A DNA stretch of 60,911 nt from Streptomyces aureocirculatus (GTDB taxonomy: Bacteria > Actinomycetota > Actinomycetes > Streptomycetales > Streptomycetaceae). Shown here piece by piece: positions 32,553-40,458 of the stretch. Location: NCBI RefSeq assembly GCF_000720475.1, contig NZ_JOAP01000043.1:1-60911 (forward strand), read 5' to 3'. The notes under the pieces are model-generated. The model was given only the letters and a program-made list of their open reading frames with translations, was not told where the DNA came from and did no database searches. Position numbers and translations under genes: made by a program. The stretch's first letter is position 1; each line of letters opens with the position of its first letter.

Positions 32553-33190
32553 GGTTGCGGCTCCCCCTCGGACCCGTCGGCCTTGCGGCGGAGCTCGTCC
32601 TCGATGAGGCGGGCACTGCGGACTGCGCCGAGGAAGTCGTCCGATTCGCGTGGCGTCCGGCGCAGGAAGCGCGCGGCCTCCCGCCAGCCCTCGGCGGGGG
32701 TACTCAAGGACTCCATCCCGCAGGCGTCGCAGTTGCCGCACTGGTCCACGCAGACGAGTTCGGCTCCCTCGCGGTCGAGTTCTGCCAGCTCCTCGGCATC
32801 CCGTACGGCGGCCCGGTCGGTGGGTGAGGGAAGGACGGCCAGCACCGCGTCGGCCTGCTGCTGGAAACGGCGCCACGTTGGGCTCTGCTCCTTGAAGCCC
32901 GGCGCCCACTTCCAGCCCTCGCTGTCTGAGAGCGCTTGGGCGATGCGGTCGCGGAGGTCCCGGTCGGCGGGCGTAGACGGTGCGCTGCAGTGCTCGACAC
33001 CCTCCACCGCGCGGTACAGCCGATCCCACTCGTCGGACAGTCCCTCGTGGATGTGCTCGGCGAGGGCCTCCCGGACTGACACCGGATCCGCAGCGAACTC
33101 GCTCAGGGGTACGCGGTCGAAGTACATGCCCACGAGGCGCGCGACCGCCTGGTGCGCTTCGCGGAGGAGGGCGTCGATGCTGTCGTTCAT
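32549..33190 (-). CDS. phage protein of unknown function
   Basis: A 213-residue acidic, helical protein starting ATG at 33190. The N-terminus (IDALLREAHQAVARLVGMYF) and a CVDQCGNCDACG cluster near residue 150 stand out; the cysteines could bind a metal. The C-terminal part is charged (REAARFLRRTPRESDDFLG). It overlaps the next gene by four bases. No family recognised. Confidence 0.6.
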   Translation of the reverse strand: MNDSIDALLREAHQAVARLVGMYFDRVPLSEFAADPVSVREALAEHIHEGLSDEWDRLYRAVEGVEHCSAPSTPADRDLRDRIAQALSDSEGWKWAPGFKEQSPTWRRFQQQADAVLAVLPSPTDRAAVRDAEELAELDREGAELVCVDQCGNCDACGMESLSTPAEGWREAARFLRRTPRESDDFLGAVRSARLIEDELRRKADGSEGEPQP

Positions 33191-33225
33191 GGTCGTCTCC
33201 GGGGCTGGTGTGATGTGCCGGGGGG

Positions 33226-33257
33226 CGGCCGCCCCCTGTCGGAACCAGGGGCGGCCG
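33226..33257 (-). terminator. hairpin downstream of the 192-residue gene
   Basis: CGGCCGCCCCCTG (33226-33238) pairs with CAGGGGCGGCCG (33246-33257) with one bulged C. It lies ten bases past the stop of the gene ending at 33267. Confidence 0.65.
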
Positions 33258-33266
33258 TCCTGCTGC

Positions 33267-33845
33267 TCACGCGTCCGGGGCCAGGCCTCGCGCGTACGCC
33301 TGCAGATAGTTCGCGGCCCGCGCGACGCCGTCTGCCGTGCGCTGTCCGGCGTCGTCGTACACCGCGGCGCGCTCTCCTTGGAGCAGTGCTGCGAGCTCGC
33401 GGGCGTGCTTGGCGAGGAGGTCGGCGGCGTACTGCTGGGCGTCACGGTCGCGGTGGCCGGCCTCGCCGTAGATCTCGGCGAGGTGGTGGAGTGCCGGGCT
33501 CTCGTGGGCTTCTTCTGGCCGCGGCTCGGTGATAAGCCGCCACTGCTGTACGACGATGGGCTGCTCCTCGACCTCGACGGCCTCGACGGTCGGCCCAAGC
33601 CATCCGTGGTCGTCCGGGCCGCCGTCGCCGACCTCGAAGTCCCAGATGTCCAGAGGGGCTTCGTACTCGACGGCGTACGTCCGGTCGTCGTCGGCACGGA
33701 AGATCACGCGCCGCTGCTGCGTGTACTTCAGGACGGTGACGTGCTCGTCGGCGAGGAGGTCGGGGTCGTACTCGACGTCCTTGGGCGAGGCGGGTGGGAC
33801 GCTGAGGGCGGCGAGCTGCTCGCGGGTGAAGTGGCGGGTGGGCAT
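33267..33845 (-). CDS. phage protein of unknown function
   Basis: A 192-residue acidic protein starting ATG at 33845. The N-terminal half is beta-rich with DRTYAVEYEAPLDIWDFEVG; the C-terminal half is helical (LHHLAEIYGEAGHRDRDAQQ, YAADLLAKHARELAALL). A leader of 22 bases identical to that of the next gene upstream lies before it. No family recognised. Confidence 0.65.
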   Translation of the reverse strand: MPTRHFTREQLAALSVPPASPKDVEYDPDLLADEHVTVLKYTQQRRVIFRADDDRTYAVEYEAPLDIWDFEVGDGGPDDHGWLGPTVEAVEVEEQPIVVQQWRLITEPRPEEAHESPALHHLAEIYGEAGHRDRDAQQYAADLLAKHARELAALLQGERAAVYDDAGQRTADGVARAANYLQAYARGLAPDA

Positions 33846-33885
33846 CAGGTGCTCCTTCGTGGTGTCGGGTCGGTGGTCGTGCTGC

Positions 33886-34332
33886 TCACTGCGGCGCGGC
33901 CTCCCACGCCGCCAACGCGCGCTTCACCGCGTCGGCCTCATGCCAGTACGGGGCGTGACCCACCGCCGGCTCCTCGCCTGCCAGCAGAGCGCGGACCACG
34001 GCGACGACCGCGGCCGGATCGGCGTAGCGGCCGAGCGTGGGCAGGAACTCCGGGTCGTGCTCCAGGACCCCGTCGGCTGCGCGCGGCGCCCACTGCCACT
34101 GCTCAGCCGGGTGCTCCCACACGAGGTGGATGCCGTGCCGGTGACGGTTGCGGCTCTCGGTCCAGACGAGGTGGGCGTCGAGCATCGTCGTGCAGCCCGC
34201 GTCGGGGCCGGTGTCGTAGCGGTCGACCTCGGCGTCCGAGGTCCAGTAGTCGTCGGGTTCCAGTCCGGCGGCGGTGAGGGCGTCGCAGATGGCGGTGATG
34301 TACGGGTCGTGGGGCAGGGCGCGGTCGGGCAT
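33886..34332 (-). CDS. phage protein of unknown function
   Basis: A 148-residue acidic protein starting ATG at 34332. It contains LVWTESRNRHRHGIHLVWEH and the strand/helix end AVVAVVRALLAGEEPAVG. It is mixed alpha/beta and soluble. It shares its leader sequence with the gene at 33267. No family recognised. Confidence 0.65.
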   Translation of the reverse strand: MPDRALPHDPYITAICDALTAAGLEPDDYWTSDAEVDRYDTGPDAGCTTMLDAHLVWTESRNRHRHGIHLVWEHPAEQWQWAPRAADGVLEHDPEFLPTLGRYADPAAVVAVVRALLAGEEPAVGHAPYWHEADAVKRALAAWEAAPQ

Positions 34333-34361
34333 GGTGATCCTTCGTGGTGTCGGGTCGGTAA

Positions 34362-34526
34362 TCACAGGTCGTCGAGGGTGAGCTGGTCGTCGCTGGTGGA
34401 TGCGGGCGGTGTGCGGGTGAGCTTGCGCAGGCAGTGCGGGCCGATACCCCGGGAGCGGGAAGCAGCCGTGCGTAAGGGCCTGCCGCACAGGACGCAGGCG
34501 GCGGGCTGCGGGGCGGGGGAGGTCAC
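34362..34526 (-). CDS. 54-residue zinc-knuckle protein (DUF6011-like)
   Basis: Starts GTG at 34526, overlapping the upstream stop (GTGA). The sequence CVLCGRPLRTAASRSRGIGP followed by HC gives the pattern C-x2-CGRPL...S-R...GxGP-x-C, which I recognise from the small DUF6011-type proteins common in Streptomyces mobile elements. Function unknown; likely zinc binding. Confidence 0.7.
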   Translation of the reverse strand: MTSPAPQPAACVLCGRPLRTAASRSRGIGPHCLRKLTRTPPASTSDDQLTLDDL

Positions 34527-35035
34527 GGTGTACCGGCCGGTGCGTGGGCTGCGCGCCAGGCCTCGACGATGGGCTTGGGCACGCGCCCCTGGGTGGCGCA
34601 CTCGAGGTTGTTCTCGCGCGCCCAGGTGCGGACCTCGGCGGCCCGGTAGGCGGGTGCTTTGCGCTCGGTGCGGGGCGGGGGTGCGAGTTCGTGCTGGCGG
34701 GCCCGCAGTTCGGCCAGGCGCTGCTCGAGCTGCTCGGTTTCGCTGGTGATTCGGGCGAGGTCGTGGTCGGTGGCGTAGCGGCGGCGCAGACCGGCCAGGT
34801 CCGCGCGGGTACGTGCGGCCTGGTCCTGCACGTCGGGGTCGTCATGGTCGTCGGCCCACTTCAGGAGGGCGCCGACGGGCAGGTCTTCGCCCGGGACGGT
34901 GGCGGTTGCCGGGGCGGGGGCGCTGTGCATGCGGGGCTCCGTGTCGTCGAGGTGGAGGCGGCCTTGCCGGGCGGCCTCGGGCCCGCCCTGACGGTCGATC
35001 TCGTTCAGCAGCGCGCCGAGCGCGGCGATAGTCAC
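34523..35035 (-). CDS. Lsr2-like DNA-binding protein
   Basis: A 170-residue protein starting GTG at 35035. The C-terminal 40 residues match the Lsr2 DNA-binding domain: AAEVRTWARENNLECATQGR followed by VPKPIVEAWRAAH. The middle is a coiled coil (ITSETEQLEQRLAELRARQH) instead of the usual Lsr2 oligomerisation strands. Lsr2 silences A+T-rich foreign DNA; a phage-borne version could compete with or dominate host Lsr2, or silence the element itself. It overlaps the genes on both sides by four bases. Confidence 0.75.
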   Translation of the reverse strand: MTIAALGALLNEIDRQGGPEAARQGRLHLDDTEPRMHSAPAPATATVPGEDLPVGALLKWADDHDDPDVQDQAARTRADLAGLRRRYATDHDLARITSETEQLEQRLAELRARQHELAPPPRTERKAPAYRAAEVRTWARENNLECATQGRVPKPIVEAWRAAHAPAGTP

Positions 35036-35256
35036 GGCGCGTCGCGGGGCCGGGCGCGGTGCAGGGCCACGCCGACGCAGAACCCCTCCAGCGCGGCGAG
35101 GAGTTGCGCGCGGTGTTCGGTCTGTGCATCGGGCGTCCAGCGGCGGGCGTGCTCGCCTGCGGGCATCCGGGAGTGGCCGAACGTGCCGTCGGGGCAGTCC
35201 TCCGGCGGCCGGAGCGTGGACTCGCCGTGGCCGGCGGCCGGGGCGGGGGCGGTCAT
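35032..35256 (-). CDS. 74-residue phage protein
   Basis: Starts ATG at 35256, overlapping the upstream stop. Polar start (MTAPAPAAGHGES), then a helix LLAALEGFCVGVALHRARP. Soluble. No family recognised. Confidence 0.55.
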   Translation of the reverse strand: MTAPAPAAGHGESTLRPPEDCPDGTFGHSRMPAGEHARRWTPDAQTEHRAQLLAALEGFCVGVALHRARPRDAP

Positions 35257-35567
35257 CGGGGCCACCGGGTCCAGGCACCGCGGCGGACGACCGCACGCCG
35301 CCCGGGCCGGGCAGTGCGGCGTACGGGCGGGCGGGTGCAGGTCGCGGCGTGGGGCATGGCCTGCCACTCCGCGCCCTCGAGGCGGTCCCGCTCCGCGGTC
35401 AGAACCCGCACCCGCAGGGTCCCGGTGCCGTCCACGTACGCCGCGAGGTTGCCCTTGGCATCGGGTTCGGCGTCGAGGGCCTGGCGGCGGCCGTGCACGG
35501 TGATGGCCCACCGGATCGTGGCCAGGCACTCGCGGCACTGGTCGGTGGTGTGATCGCTCAGGGGCAT
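35253..35567 (-). CDS. 104-residue phage protein with Cys pair
   Basis: Starts ATG at 35567. The N-terminus carries CRECLATIRWAITVHGRR, then a beta pattern (AAYVDGTGTLRVRVLTAERD) and a basic tail with a lone HAATC. The cysteines and histidine suggest a small zinc fold (C-x2-C plus H-x3-C). It overlaps the gene downstream by four bases. Confidence 0.6.
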   Translation of the reverse strand: MPLSDHTTDQCRECLATIRWAITVHGRRQALDAEPDAKGNLAAYVDGTGTLRVRVLTAERDRLEGAEWQAMPHAATCTRPPVRRTARPGRRAVVRRGAWTRWPR

Positions 35568-35580
35568 GAGGTCCTCCGGC

Positions 35581-37146
35581 TCAACTACCGGTAGCGGCGG
35601 GGGTCAGGTGGGGGGCGACCAGGAGGTAGCCCCAGATACGGATGGCGTCGGCGGGCCCGTGGCGGGCCAGCGCCGTGGTGATGTCGTCGGCGGTGGCGGC
35701 CGCGCGCCGCGCCGCATCGGCGGGCGGGGGCAGCGGCGCGGGTGGCGGGGGCGGCGGGCCGTCGTGCACGAGCAGCAGCCCGGGCGACGTCGGCGGCTTC
35801 CCGACCGGGGCGGGGGCGGGCGGGGGTGCGGTTTGTGCGGCCGCGCGCCGAGCGGCAGCCACCTGCCGGTTGACGGCGCACAGTTCGCAGTCCTGCCCGG
35901 CGTCCCACACCGTCCCGGACTCGCAGGCGGCGATGCCGCAGCCGTGGCGGGGCAGGCCCGCGCCGAGGATCCACCGGCCGATGTCGCGGATGGTGTCCGT
36001 GCGGGCGTAACGGTGCTCGAGACGCTCACGCACCCGCTCCTCACCGGTGCCCGCGCCGAGCTGCGCACCGATCTCCCGGGCGATCTTCCGCAGCACGAAC
36101 GGGCGCAGTTCGGGGAGGTGGTGGCGTAGGGGCTCCAGCACCCGCCAGACGCGGGGGGAGAGTTGGAGGGCGGGGCCGGTGTAAGGGGCGCGCCCGGCGG
36201 CGGCGCTCGCGCCGGGTGTGCGATCCGTGCGCAGCACGCGATGACCGGGCCCGAAGGCGGGCGGCACGTGCGAGGCGAGCTCAGCGCGCGGCCTACTACC
36301 GGTACCTCGCCTACGGCGGATACCCACCACATCCCTGCTCGCCGGTCGGTCAGTCTGCAGGTCTTCCTTAGACGCGAGCGATCCGTCACCAAGATCCGCA
36401 CCGGAACCGTCATGGATGTCCGGTGACTGCGCCCCCCACAGCGCCAGTTGCTCGGCAGCCGGTGCCTCGGTGGCCGGGGCCGGGACGGGGTGCAGTGGGC
36501 GGCGGTGAGTCTCGTAGGCGTGGCGGCCGTGCTGGCCTTCGCGGCGGTGCACGGTCAGCCAGCCGGTGGCCTCGAGCTCGTCGACCAGGCGGCGGGCCTG
36601 CCGCTCGCCAAGGTGCTCACCGGCGCGCCGCCCGGTGTGATGGAACATCTGCTCGCCGAGCTCCGCGCACGTGACAGGGAAGCGGCGGGCGGTGGCGTAG
36701 GCGAGGAGCGCGTACAGGCGCAGCAGTCGCGGTGAAAGGGCCTCGGCAGCGCGGACAGGGATGCGTACCCACAGCTCGCCCGGGGCGAGGGGGCGGGTGG
36801 TGCGGTGGGCGGACTGCCCGCGGCCGCCGGGCAGGGTGCGCCGCGTCGTCGGCACCTCCACCACGCCGTCGACGGCGTCGGGGTTGCGGAGGTCGGCCAG
36901 GCCGCGCTCGACCTGCGACTTGGACATGCCGAGGTAGGCGGCCAGGGTGTCGACCCGGGCGGTGCAGCCTTCGGACCGCTGGGACAGCGCTGCGATCTTG
37001 ACGTAGACGCTCAGGGCCGTGTCGGCGTACTGAGCGCCTGCGACCAGGCGCAGGGGGATCCGAACGGACAACCCGCCGCGCGCACGCGCTGCCGGGGCCG
37101 CGGGCTGCGGCTCCTGGTGCGCGTCGCACGGCGGGCGGGCGGTCAT
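35581..37146 (-). CDS. winged-helix replication-initiator-like protein
   Basis: A 521-residue protein starting ATG at 37146 after GAGGAAA. It has two winged-helix units: LSVYVKIAALSQRSEGCTAR with LAAYLGMSKSQVERGLADLR (about 48 to 90), and LLRLYALLAYATARRFPVT with RQARRLVDELEATGWLTVHR (about 138 to 205). A middle disordered part is followed by a helical domain (LPELRPFVLRKIAREIGAQL) with a CGIAAC and CELC cysteine set. Two tandem winged helices plus a C-terminal domain is a build seen in plasmid and phage replication initiators; here this is inference. It may also regulate the early region. Its own operon position is upstream of the small genes down to 34362. Confidence 0.6.
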   Translation of the reverse strand: MTARPPCDAHQEPQPAAPAARARGGLSVRIPLRLVAGAQYADTALSVYVKIAALSQRSEGCTARVDTLAAYLGMSKSQVERGLADLRNPDAVDGVVEVPTTRRTLPGGRGQSAHRTTRPLAPGELWVRIPVRAAEALSPRLLRLYALLAYATARRFPVTCAELGEQMFHHTGRRAGEHLGERQARRLVDELEATGWLTVHRREGQHGRHAYETHRRPLHPVPAPATEAPAAEQLALWGAQSPDIHDGSGADLGDGSLASKEDLQTDRPASRDVVGIRRRRGTGSRPRAELASHVPPAFGPGHRVLRTDRTPGASAAAGRAPYTGPALQLSPRVWRVLEPLRHHLPELRPFVLRKIAREIGAQLGAGTGEERVRERLEHRYARTDTIRDIGRWILGAGLPRHGCGIAACESGTVWDAGQDCELCAVNRQVAAARRAAAQTAPPPAPAPVGKPPTSPGLLLVHDGPPPPPPAPLPPPADAARRAAATADDITTALARHGPADAIRIWGYLLVAPHLTPAATGS

Positions 37147-37247
37147 GAATTTCCTCTTTCGGGAGACGAGGCGAGGGGCGGAGTGGGTGCTGGCGGGTGC
37201 GGCATGTGTGGGGTGTGCGCCGGAACTGTCTGCGCGGGCGGGGTGGG

Positions 37248-37952
37248 TCAGGTGGTGATTCCGGCGGCGCGGGCGGCGGTCAGCCAGGGCGCGAACTGGG
37301 CGGTGATTCCGTCGTAGAGATCGCGGGCGGGCAGTGCCTGCGGGTGGGGACCGACGTGCAGGTAGGAGGCGTTGTCGACGTCGCGGCCGGGTAGGTCGTC
37401 GAGCTGCTCTAGGAACGGCACCGGGGCATTGCCGTAGCCGATGAAGCTCCAGAAGATCGGCAGTTGGGAGGCGCTGATGAGTTCGGCGCGGGCGGCGGCT
37501 TGGTCCTGCGGCTGGCCGTCGGTCTGGAAGATGACCAGAGCCGGGTCGGTGGTGCCGGAGTTCAGGTAGTGCTCGGTGACCAGGCGCATGGGGCCCCCGT
37601 AGCGGGTGCCGCCCATGGTCAGCTCTCCGCCGTGCAGCCGGTGCTGGGCAGCCACGACCCCGGTGTAGGAGGACAGGCGGATGTCGACGACCGGGTAGGA
37701 GCGGGAGTCGAAGAAGACAAGCGGCACCACACCGTCGTCGTCGACGTTCACCGACAGTCCGAGCGCCTGGTCGGCCAGGTGCTGCACGGAGCCGTCGCGG
37801 TAGTACTTGGCCATCGACATCGAGCGGTCGAGGACCAGGTAGACCGCGGCCCGCAGTCCGTCGAGGCCCTGGGTGTGCAGGGAGTGTGCGGCGGTCTTGG
37901 CCAGGTCGACCAGGCCGGGCGCCTTCTTTTCGATCTTGGTGAAGTCGGTCAT
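37248..37952 (-). CDS. VWA-domain protein
   Basis: A 234-residue protein; the ATG at 37952 follows AAGGATC, with a GTG at 37955 as alternative. The von Willebrand A fold is clear: AAVYLVLDRSMSM (the metal-site DxSxS), then strand DGVVPLVFFDSRSY, the TMGGTRYGG threonine motif, LVIFQTDGQPQDQ with the third metal-site aspartate, and FWSFIGYGNAPVPFLE. All residues of the metal site are present. The closest general type is the TerF/TerY group of stress-linked VWA proteins. No partner AAA ATPase is nearby. Confidence 0.85.
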   Translation of the reverse strand: MTDFTKIEKKAPGLVDLAKTAAHSLHTQGLDGLRAAVYLVLDRSMSMAKYYRDGSVQHLADQALGLSVNVDDDGVVPLVFFDSRSYPVVDIRLSSYTGVVAAQHRLHGGELTMGGTRYGGPMRLVTEHYLNSGTTDPALVIFQTDGQPQDQAAARAELISASQLPIFWSFIGYGNAPVPFLEQLDDLPGRDVDNASYLHVGPHPQALPARDLYDGITAQFAPWLTAARAAGITT

Positions 37953-37997
37953 CACGATCCTTACGGGAGGAGGTGGGAGTGCAGGTCACGGGGCTGG

Positions 37998-38513
37998 TCA
38001 GCCGCCGGTGCGGTGCCTGCTGCGCAGGGCGCGGACCTGGTCGAGGTAGACGGCGGGCACGACCAGGTCCATGCGGGGGCGGCCCTGGCGCGGGCCGGAG
38101 AGGATCGGTCGGCGGCGCAGCCAGCCGCGCTGCCACAGCACCTCGATCGCCACCCGGACACGGTTGGGGTCCAGGCCGGTCTCGCGGGCGAGCCGCTCGA
38201 CGCTGGGCTGCCCATTCGGGGTGATCTGACCGGTGCGGTGGTGGGCGTACCAGGCCAGGGTGTGGGCCACCAGCCGGGCCTGCGGAGGCAGGCCGCTCAG
38301 GAACAGCCCGCGCCGGAACAGCGACTTGAAGACCTCGTCGTCGCGGAGCTTGCCGGGGGCGATCGCCGTCTGCAGCCCGGAGTGCTGCGGCGAGCGGGCC
38401 GGAGCCGGTGCGGGCGTACGCGCCGTGGCAGTGGTGGGTTTGGCGGCCGGGGGCGCGGGGTGGCGGGGCATGTCGGCCGGGGACGGTCTGCGGGGCGGGG
38501 CGGGTGAGCTCAT
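37998..38513 (-). CDS. winged-helix DNA-binding protein
   Basis: A 171-residue protein starting ATG at 38513, overlapping the upstream stop. The first 45 residues are Pro/Ala-rich. A winged helix follows: PPQARLVAHTLAWYAHHRTG, then PSVERLARETGLDPNRVRVA and IEVLWQRGWLRRR. The C-terminus ends in a basic tail. It resembles the first domain of the replication-initiator-like protein and GntR-type domains. Likely a regulator or replication accessory. Confidence 0.65.
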   Translation of the reverse strand: MSSPAPPRRPSPADMPRHPAPPAAKPTTATARTPAPAPARSPQHSGLQTAIAPGKLRDDEVFKSLFRRGLFLSGLPPQARLVAHTLAWYAHHRTGQITPNGQPSVERLARETGLDPNRVRVAIEVLWQRGWLRRRPILSGPRQGRPRMDLVVPAVYLDQVRALRSRHRTGG

Positions 38514-38743
38514 GAGGCCAAGTCCTCTCCAGGCTCGAGGTGTTCGGGTGCGTGGGCGGGTGGTTCGGCGGTGGGGCCGGGCGGGAGCTGGCGGTGGACG
38601 GGCCAGCCCGGTCCCGGCGGGGCCTCGGGGAGACCCCGCATCGCGGACGGGGTGTGGGCCGCGCACCGCCAGCCCGAGACGTACAGGCGGGCGTAGGTGT
38701 AGGCGTGGGGCAGGGCCAAGACCTCGCACGACGGCCGTTTCAT
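38510..38743 (-). CDS. 77-residue phage protein
   Basis: Starts ATG at 38743 and overlaps the next start by four bases. It contains YTYARLYVSGWRCAAHTPSA and then proline-rich sequence, ending EPGEDLAS. No family recognised. The overlaps on both sides support it. Confidence 0.55.
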   Translation of the reverse strand: MKRPSCEVLALPHAYTYARLYVSGWRCAAHTPSAMRGLPEAPPGPGWPVHRQLPPGPTAEPPAHAPEHLEPGEDLAS

Positions 38744-38985
38744 TGCGGGCCCGTCAGCCGGATACGGCAGTCCACGCAGGTCTCGGTGCCGTCGGGGTGC
38801 TGAGCGTGCGCGGTCACGCGCTGGTGGACCGGGCAGTAGGCGCGGTCGGCGCCCTCGATCTCGCCGTCGGTGAGGAGTTGCTCCAGCCACCCGTCGTCGG
38901 GGGCGTCACGGGCCGGGCCGGTCAGAGCGGTGTTGAGGAGTTGCAGGAGGCGCTGCAGGCGCCCGCGTACGGTCGGCGTGGGCAT
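38740..38985 (-). CDS. 81-residue protein with Cys residues
   Basis: Starts ATG at 38985 behind GGGAG. The first half is helical (MPTPTVRGRLQRLLQLLNTA), the second has YCPVHQRVTAH and TCVDCRIRL, which could form one zinc site. It overlaps the HTH gene upstream by 80 bases, more than usual, so one of the two ends may be wrong. Confidence 0.55.
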   Translation of the reverse strand: MPTPTVRGRLQRLLQLLNTALTGPARDAPDDGWLEQLLTDGEIEGADRAYCPVHQRVTAHAQHPDGTETCVDCRIRLTGPQ

Positions 38986-39235
38986 GGCCGTGCTCCCAGG
39001 CGTGGTTGAGGGTGTAGGAGCGGTTGTTGTCGGGACCGTGTTCGATCAGCAGCCCCCGGTGGGCCAGGGCGTGCAGGTCCTGGCGGATGGTGGTGCGGCT
39101 GCATCCGAACCCGGCCGCCGCTTGCGCGGGCAGCATCTGGCCGGTGCGCACCGGGCCCGGGCCGGGCAGGTCCCGCACGGCCTTCAGCAGCGCGGCCTGC
39201 TGGGCGCGGACTTTGCGGTTACGCGGTTCAGCCAC
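38906..39235 (-). CDS. winged-helix regulator
   Basis: A 109-residue protein with a GTG at 39235. The HTH is RTGQMLPAQAAAGFGCSRTT with IRQDLHALAHRGLLIEHGPD and the wing NNRSYTLNHAWEHG. It ends with a basic proline-rich tail. An in-frame ATG at 39346 overlaps an upstream TGA, but the extra residues are poorly coding, and a neighbouring frame that ends at 39228 reads better there. Confidence 0.6.
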   Translation of the reverse strand: MAEPRNRKVRAQQAALLKAVRDLPGPGPVRTGQMLPAQAAAGFGCSRTTIRQDLHALAHRGLLIEHGPDNNRSYTLNHAWEHGHAHADRTRAPAAPPATPQHRSDRPGP

Positions 39236-39342
39236 GGTTGTCACCGCCCTTGCGGCCCTGTTCACCCTGTTCCTGATTGGGCACAGGGCCGCCATTCCCG
39301 GGTGGGGTGAGGGGACGCAGGAACACGTCCCCGTAGGCCTGC

Positions 39343-39843
39343 TCATGTCGTGCGGCGATGGCGCGAGCCGCATCCGCCGAGGACCGGGGCCTGGCCCACG
39401 TGACCGATCCCGGCCCCCGTTCTGGTGTGGTGTGCGGCTGCTTCAGGGGGGGTGTCGCTGTCCGTGGGCGGCTCGGGGGACGAGCTCACGAAGCGCGCCT
39501 CGACGCGCACGTAGCCGTCATCCGTTGGCGTGGTGCGGGTCTGGAAGGACCGGGCTGGCCCGTACATCCAAAAGCGGTGTCCCGCGCGGCGGATGCCGCT
39601 CGCGATGGTGTTGGCGCTGTGGAGGTAGGAGTAGATGCCCACCACACCCCACTCGTCCGGCTGCAGACGCAGCCGGTCGGCGACGGCCTGGTGGTCGGCT
39701 CGGGTGCGCTGCCCCCGGGCGGGGGCGGCGGGGGCTGGGCTGGGGGTGTGGGCAGTGGACGCCGCCCGGGACAGATGGCTGCTGTCCCGGGTGTCCTTCT
39801 TCCCGTCCCCGGCGGCCGCGGTGCGCGGCTGATCACAGCTCAC
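39343..39843 (-). CDS. phage protein, likely frameshifted at a G7 run
   Basis: As read, 166 residues from GTG 39843, ending at 39343. The first part (ADRLRLQPDEWGVVGIYSYL, then GIRRAGHRFWMYG and RSFQTRTTPT) is clearly coding. After the seven-base run at 39446-39452 the annotated frame becomes low quality (GCGSRHRRTT at the end), while the frame one base further reads SVTWARPRSSADAARAIAAR and RHEQAYGDVFLRPLTPPGNG, coding-like, and stops at 39228 overlapping the next start (39235). So the true product probably extends to 39228, after loss of one base in the run or a +1 shift. Function unknown. Confidence 0.55.
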   Translation of the reverse strand: MSCDQPRTAAAGDGKKDTRDSSHLSRAASTAHTPSPAPAAPARGQRTRADHQAVADRLRLQPDEWGVVGIYSYLHSANTIASGIRRAGHRFWMYGPARSFQTRTTPTDDGYVRVEARFVSSSPEPPTDSDTPPEAAAHHTRTGAGIGHVGQAPVLGGCGSRHRRTT

Positions 39844-40126
39844 CGTGGTTCACCGCCTCGTCGTGGCCGCCGGTGCGCAGGTCGGTGCGAGCGCGGGCGA
39901 TCGACGTGCACCGGCCGGGGCAGTACCAGGCGGCTGCGCCGTCCTCGCCTGCACCCGGCACACGGACCATGTCCGGACGGGGACTTGGCCCGCTGCCAGG
40001 CGTGCCGCACTCCTGGAGGCTGCAGGTGTCCACGACCGGGTCCCACCTGCGAGGCCGGGGCGTGGTCTGGCGGGTGCCGGTGTACTGGCCGCCGTTCCAC
40101 GCCGTTGAGGTCTTCGACACGCTCAT
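39833..40126 (-). CDS. 97-residue phage protein
   Basis: Starts ATG at 40126, overlapping the upstream stop, and overlaps the next gene by 11 bases. It holds SLQECGTPGSGPSP and WYCPGRCTSIARARTD, with three to four cysteines that may bind zinc. No family recognised. Confidence 0.5.
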   Translation of the reverse strand: MSVSKTSTAWNGGQYTGTRQTTPRPRRWDPVVDTCSLQECGTPGSGPSPRPDMVRVPGAGEDGAAAWYCPGRCTSIARARTDLRTGGHDEAVNHGEL

Positions 40127-40458
40127 TGGTGATCACCCGCCTGCAGCGTGCGGCCTGCGCGAGGTGCGGTGGTCGGGGCGGGGCGGCGGTGTCGGGCGTG
40201 CGGGACGCGCGCCACGGTGAGCGGCTGCGTCTCCTGGTCCGCACCGGGCTCCTGGGTACGGGCGGGGCGCACCGGCAGGCAGGGCGCCGGGTGCGCTGGC
40301 GGCCAGGTGACGGCTTCGCCGTCCTCGCGGGGCGGGCCGGGCTTGGAGGCGAGGTCGACGCACCACTTGAGGGCCGCCAGCGTCACCGCGCTGCCCGCGA
40401 TCGCTCCGGCGAGGAGGGCCGCCACGGTCCCGGCGTCTTCGTTGACCAGCGCGATCAC
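40123..40458 (-). CDS. 111-residue protein with one membrane segment
   Basis: Starts GTG at 40458. One hydrophobic segment (TVAALLAGAIAGSAVTLAAL) near the N-terminus is followed by a proline-rich, basic tail (PARTQEPGADQETQPL). A single-pass membrane protein with a short outside N-terminus is likely. It overlaps both neighbours by four bases. Confidence 0.5.
   Translation of the reverse strand: MIALVNEDAGTVAALLAGAIAGSAVTLAALKWCVDLASKPGPPREDGEAVTWPPAHPAPCLPVRPARTQEPGADQETQPLTVARVPHARHRRPAPTTAPRAGRTLQAGDHQ

Noticed and set aside
39236..39346. ATG at 39346 as start of the winged-helix gene
   Set aside because: The extra residues are poorly coding and another frame in this stretch reads better, so the GTG at 39235 was kept.
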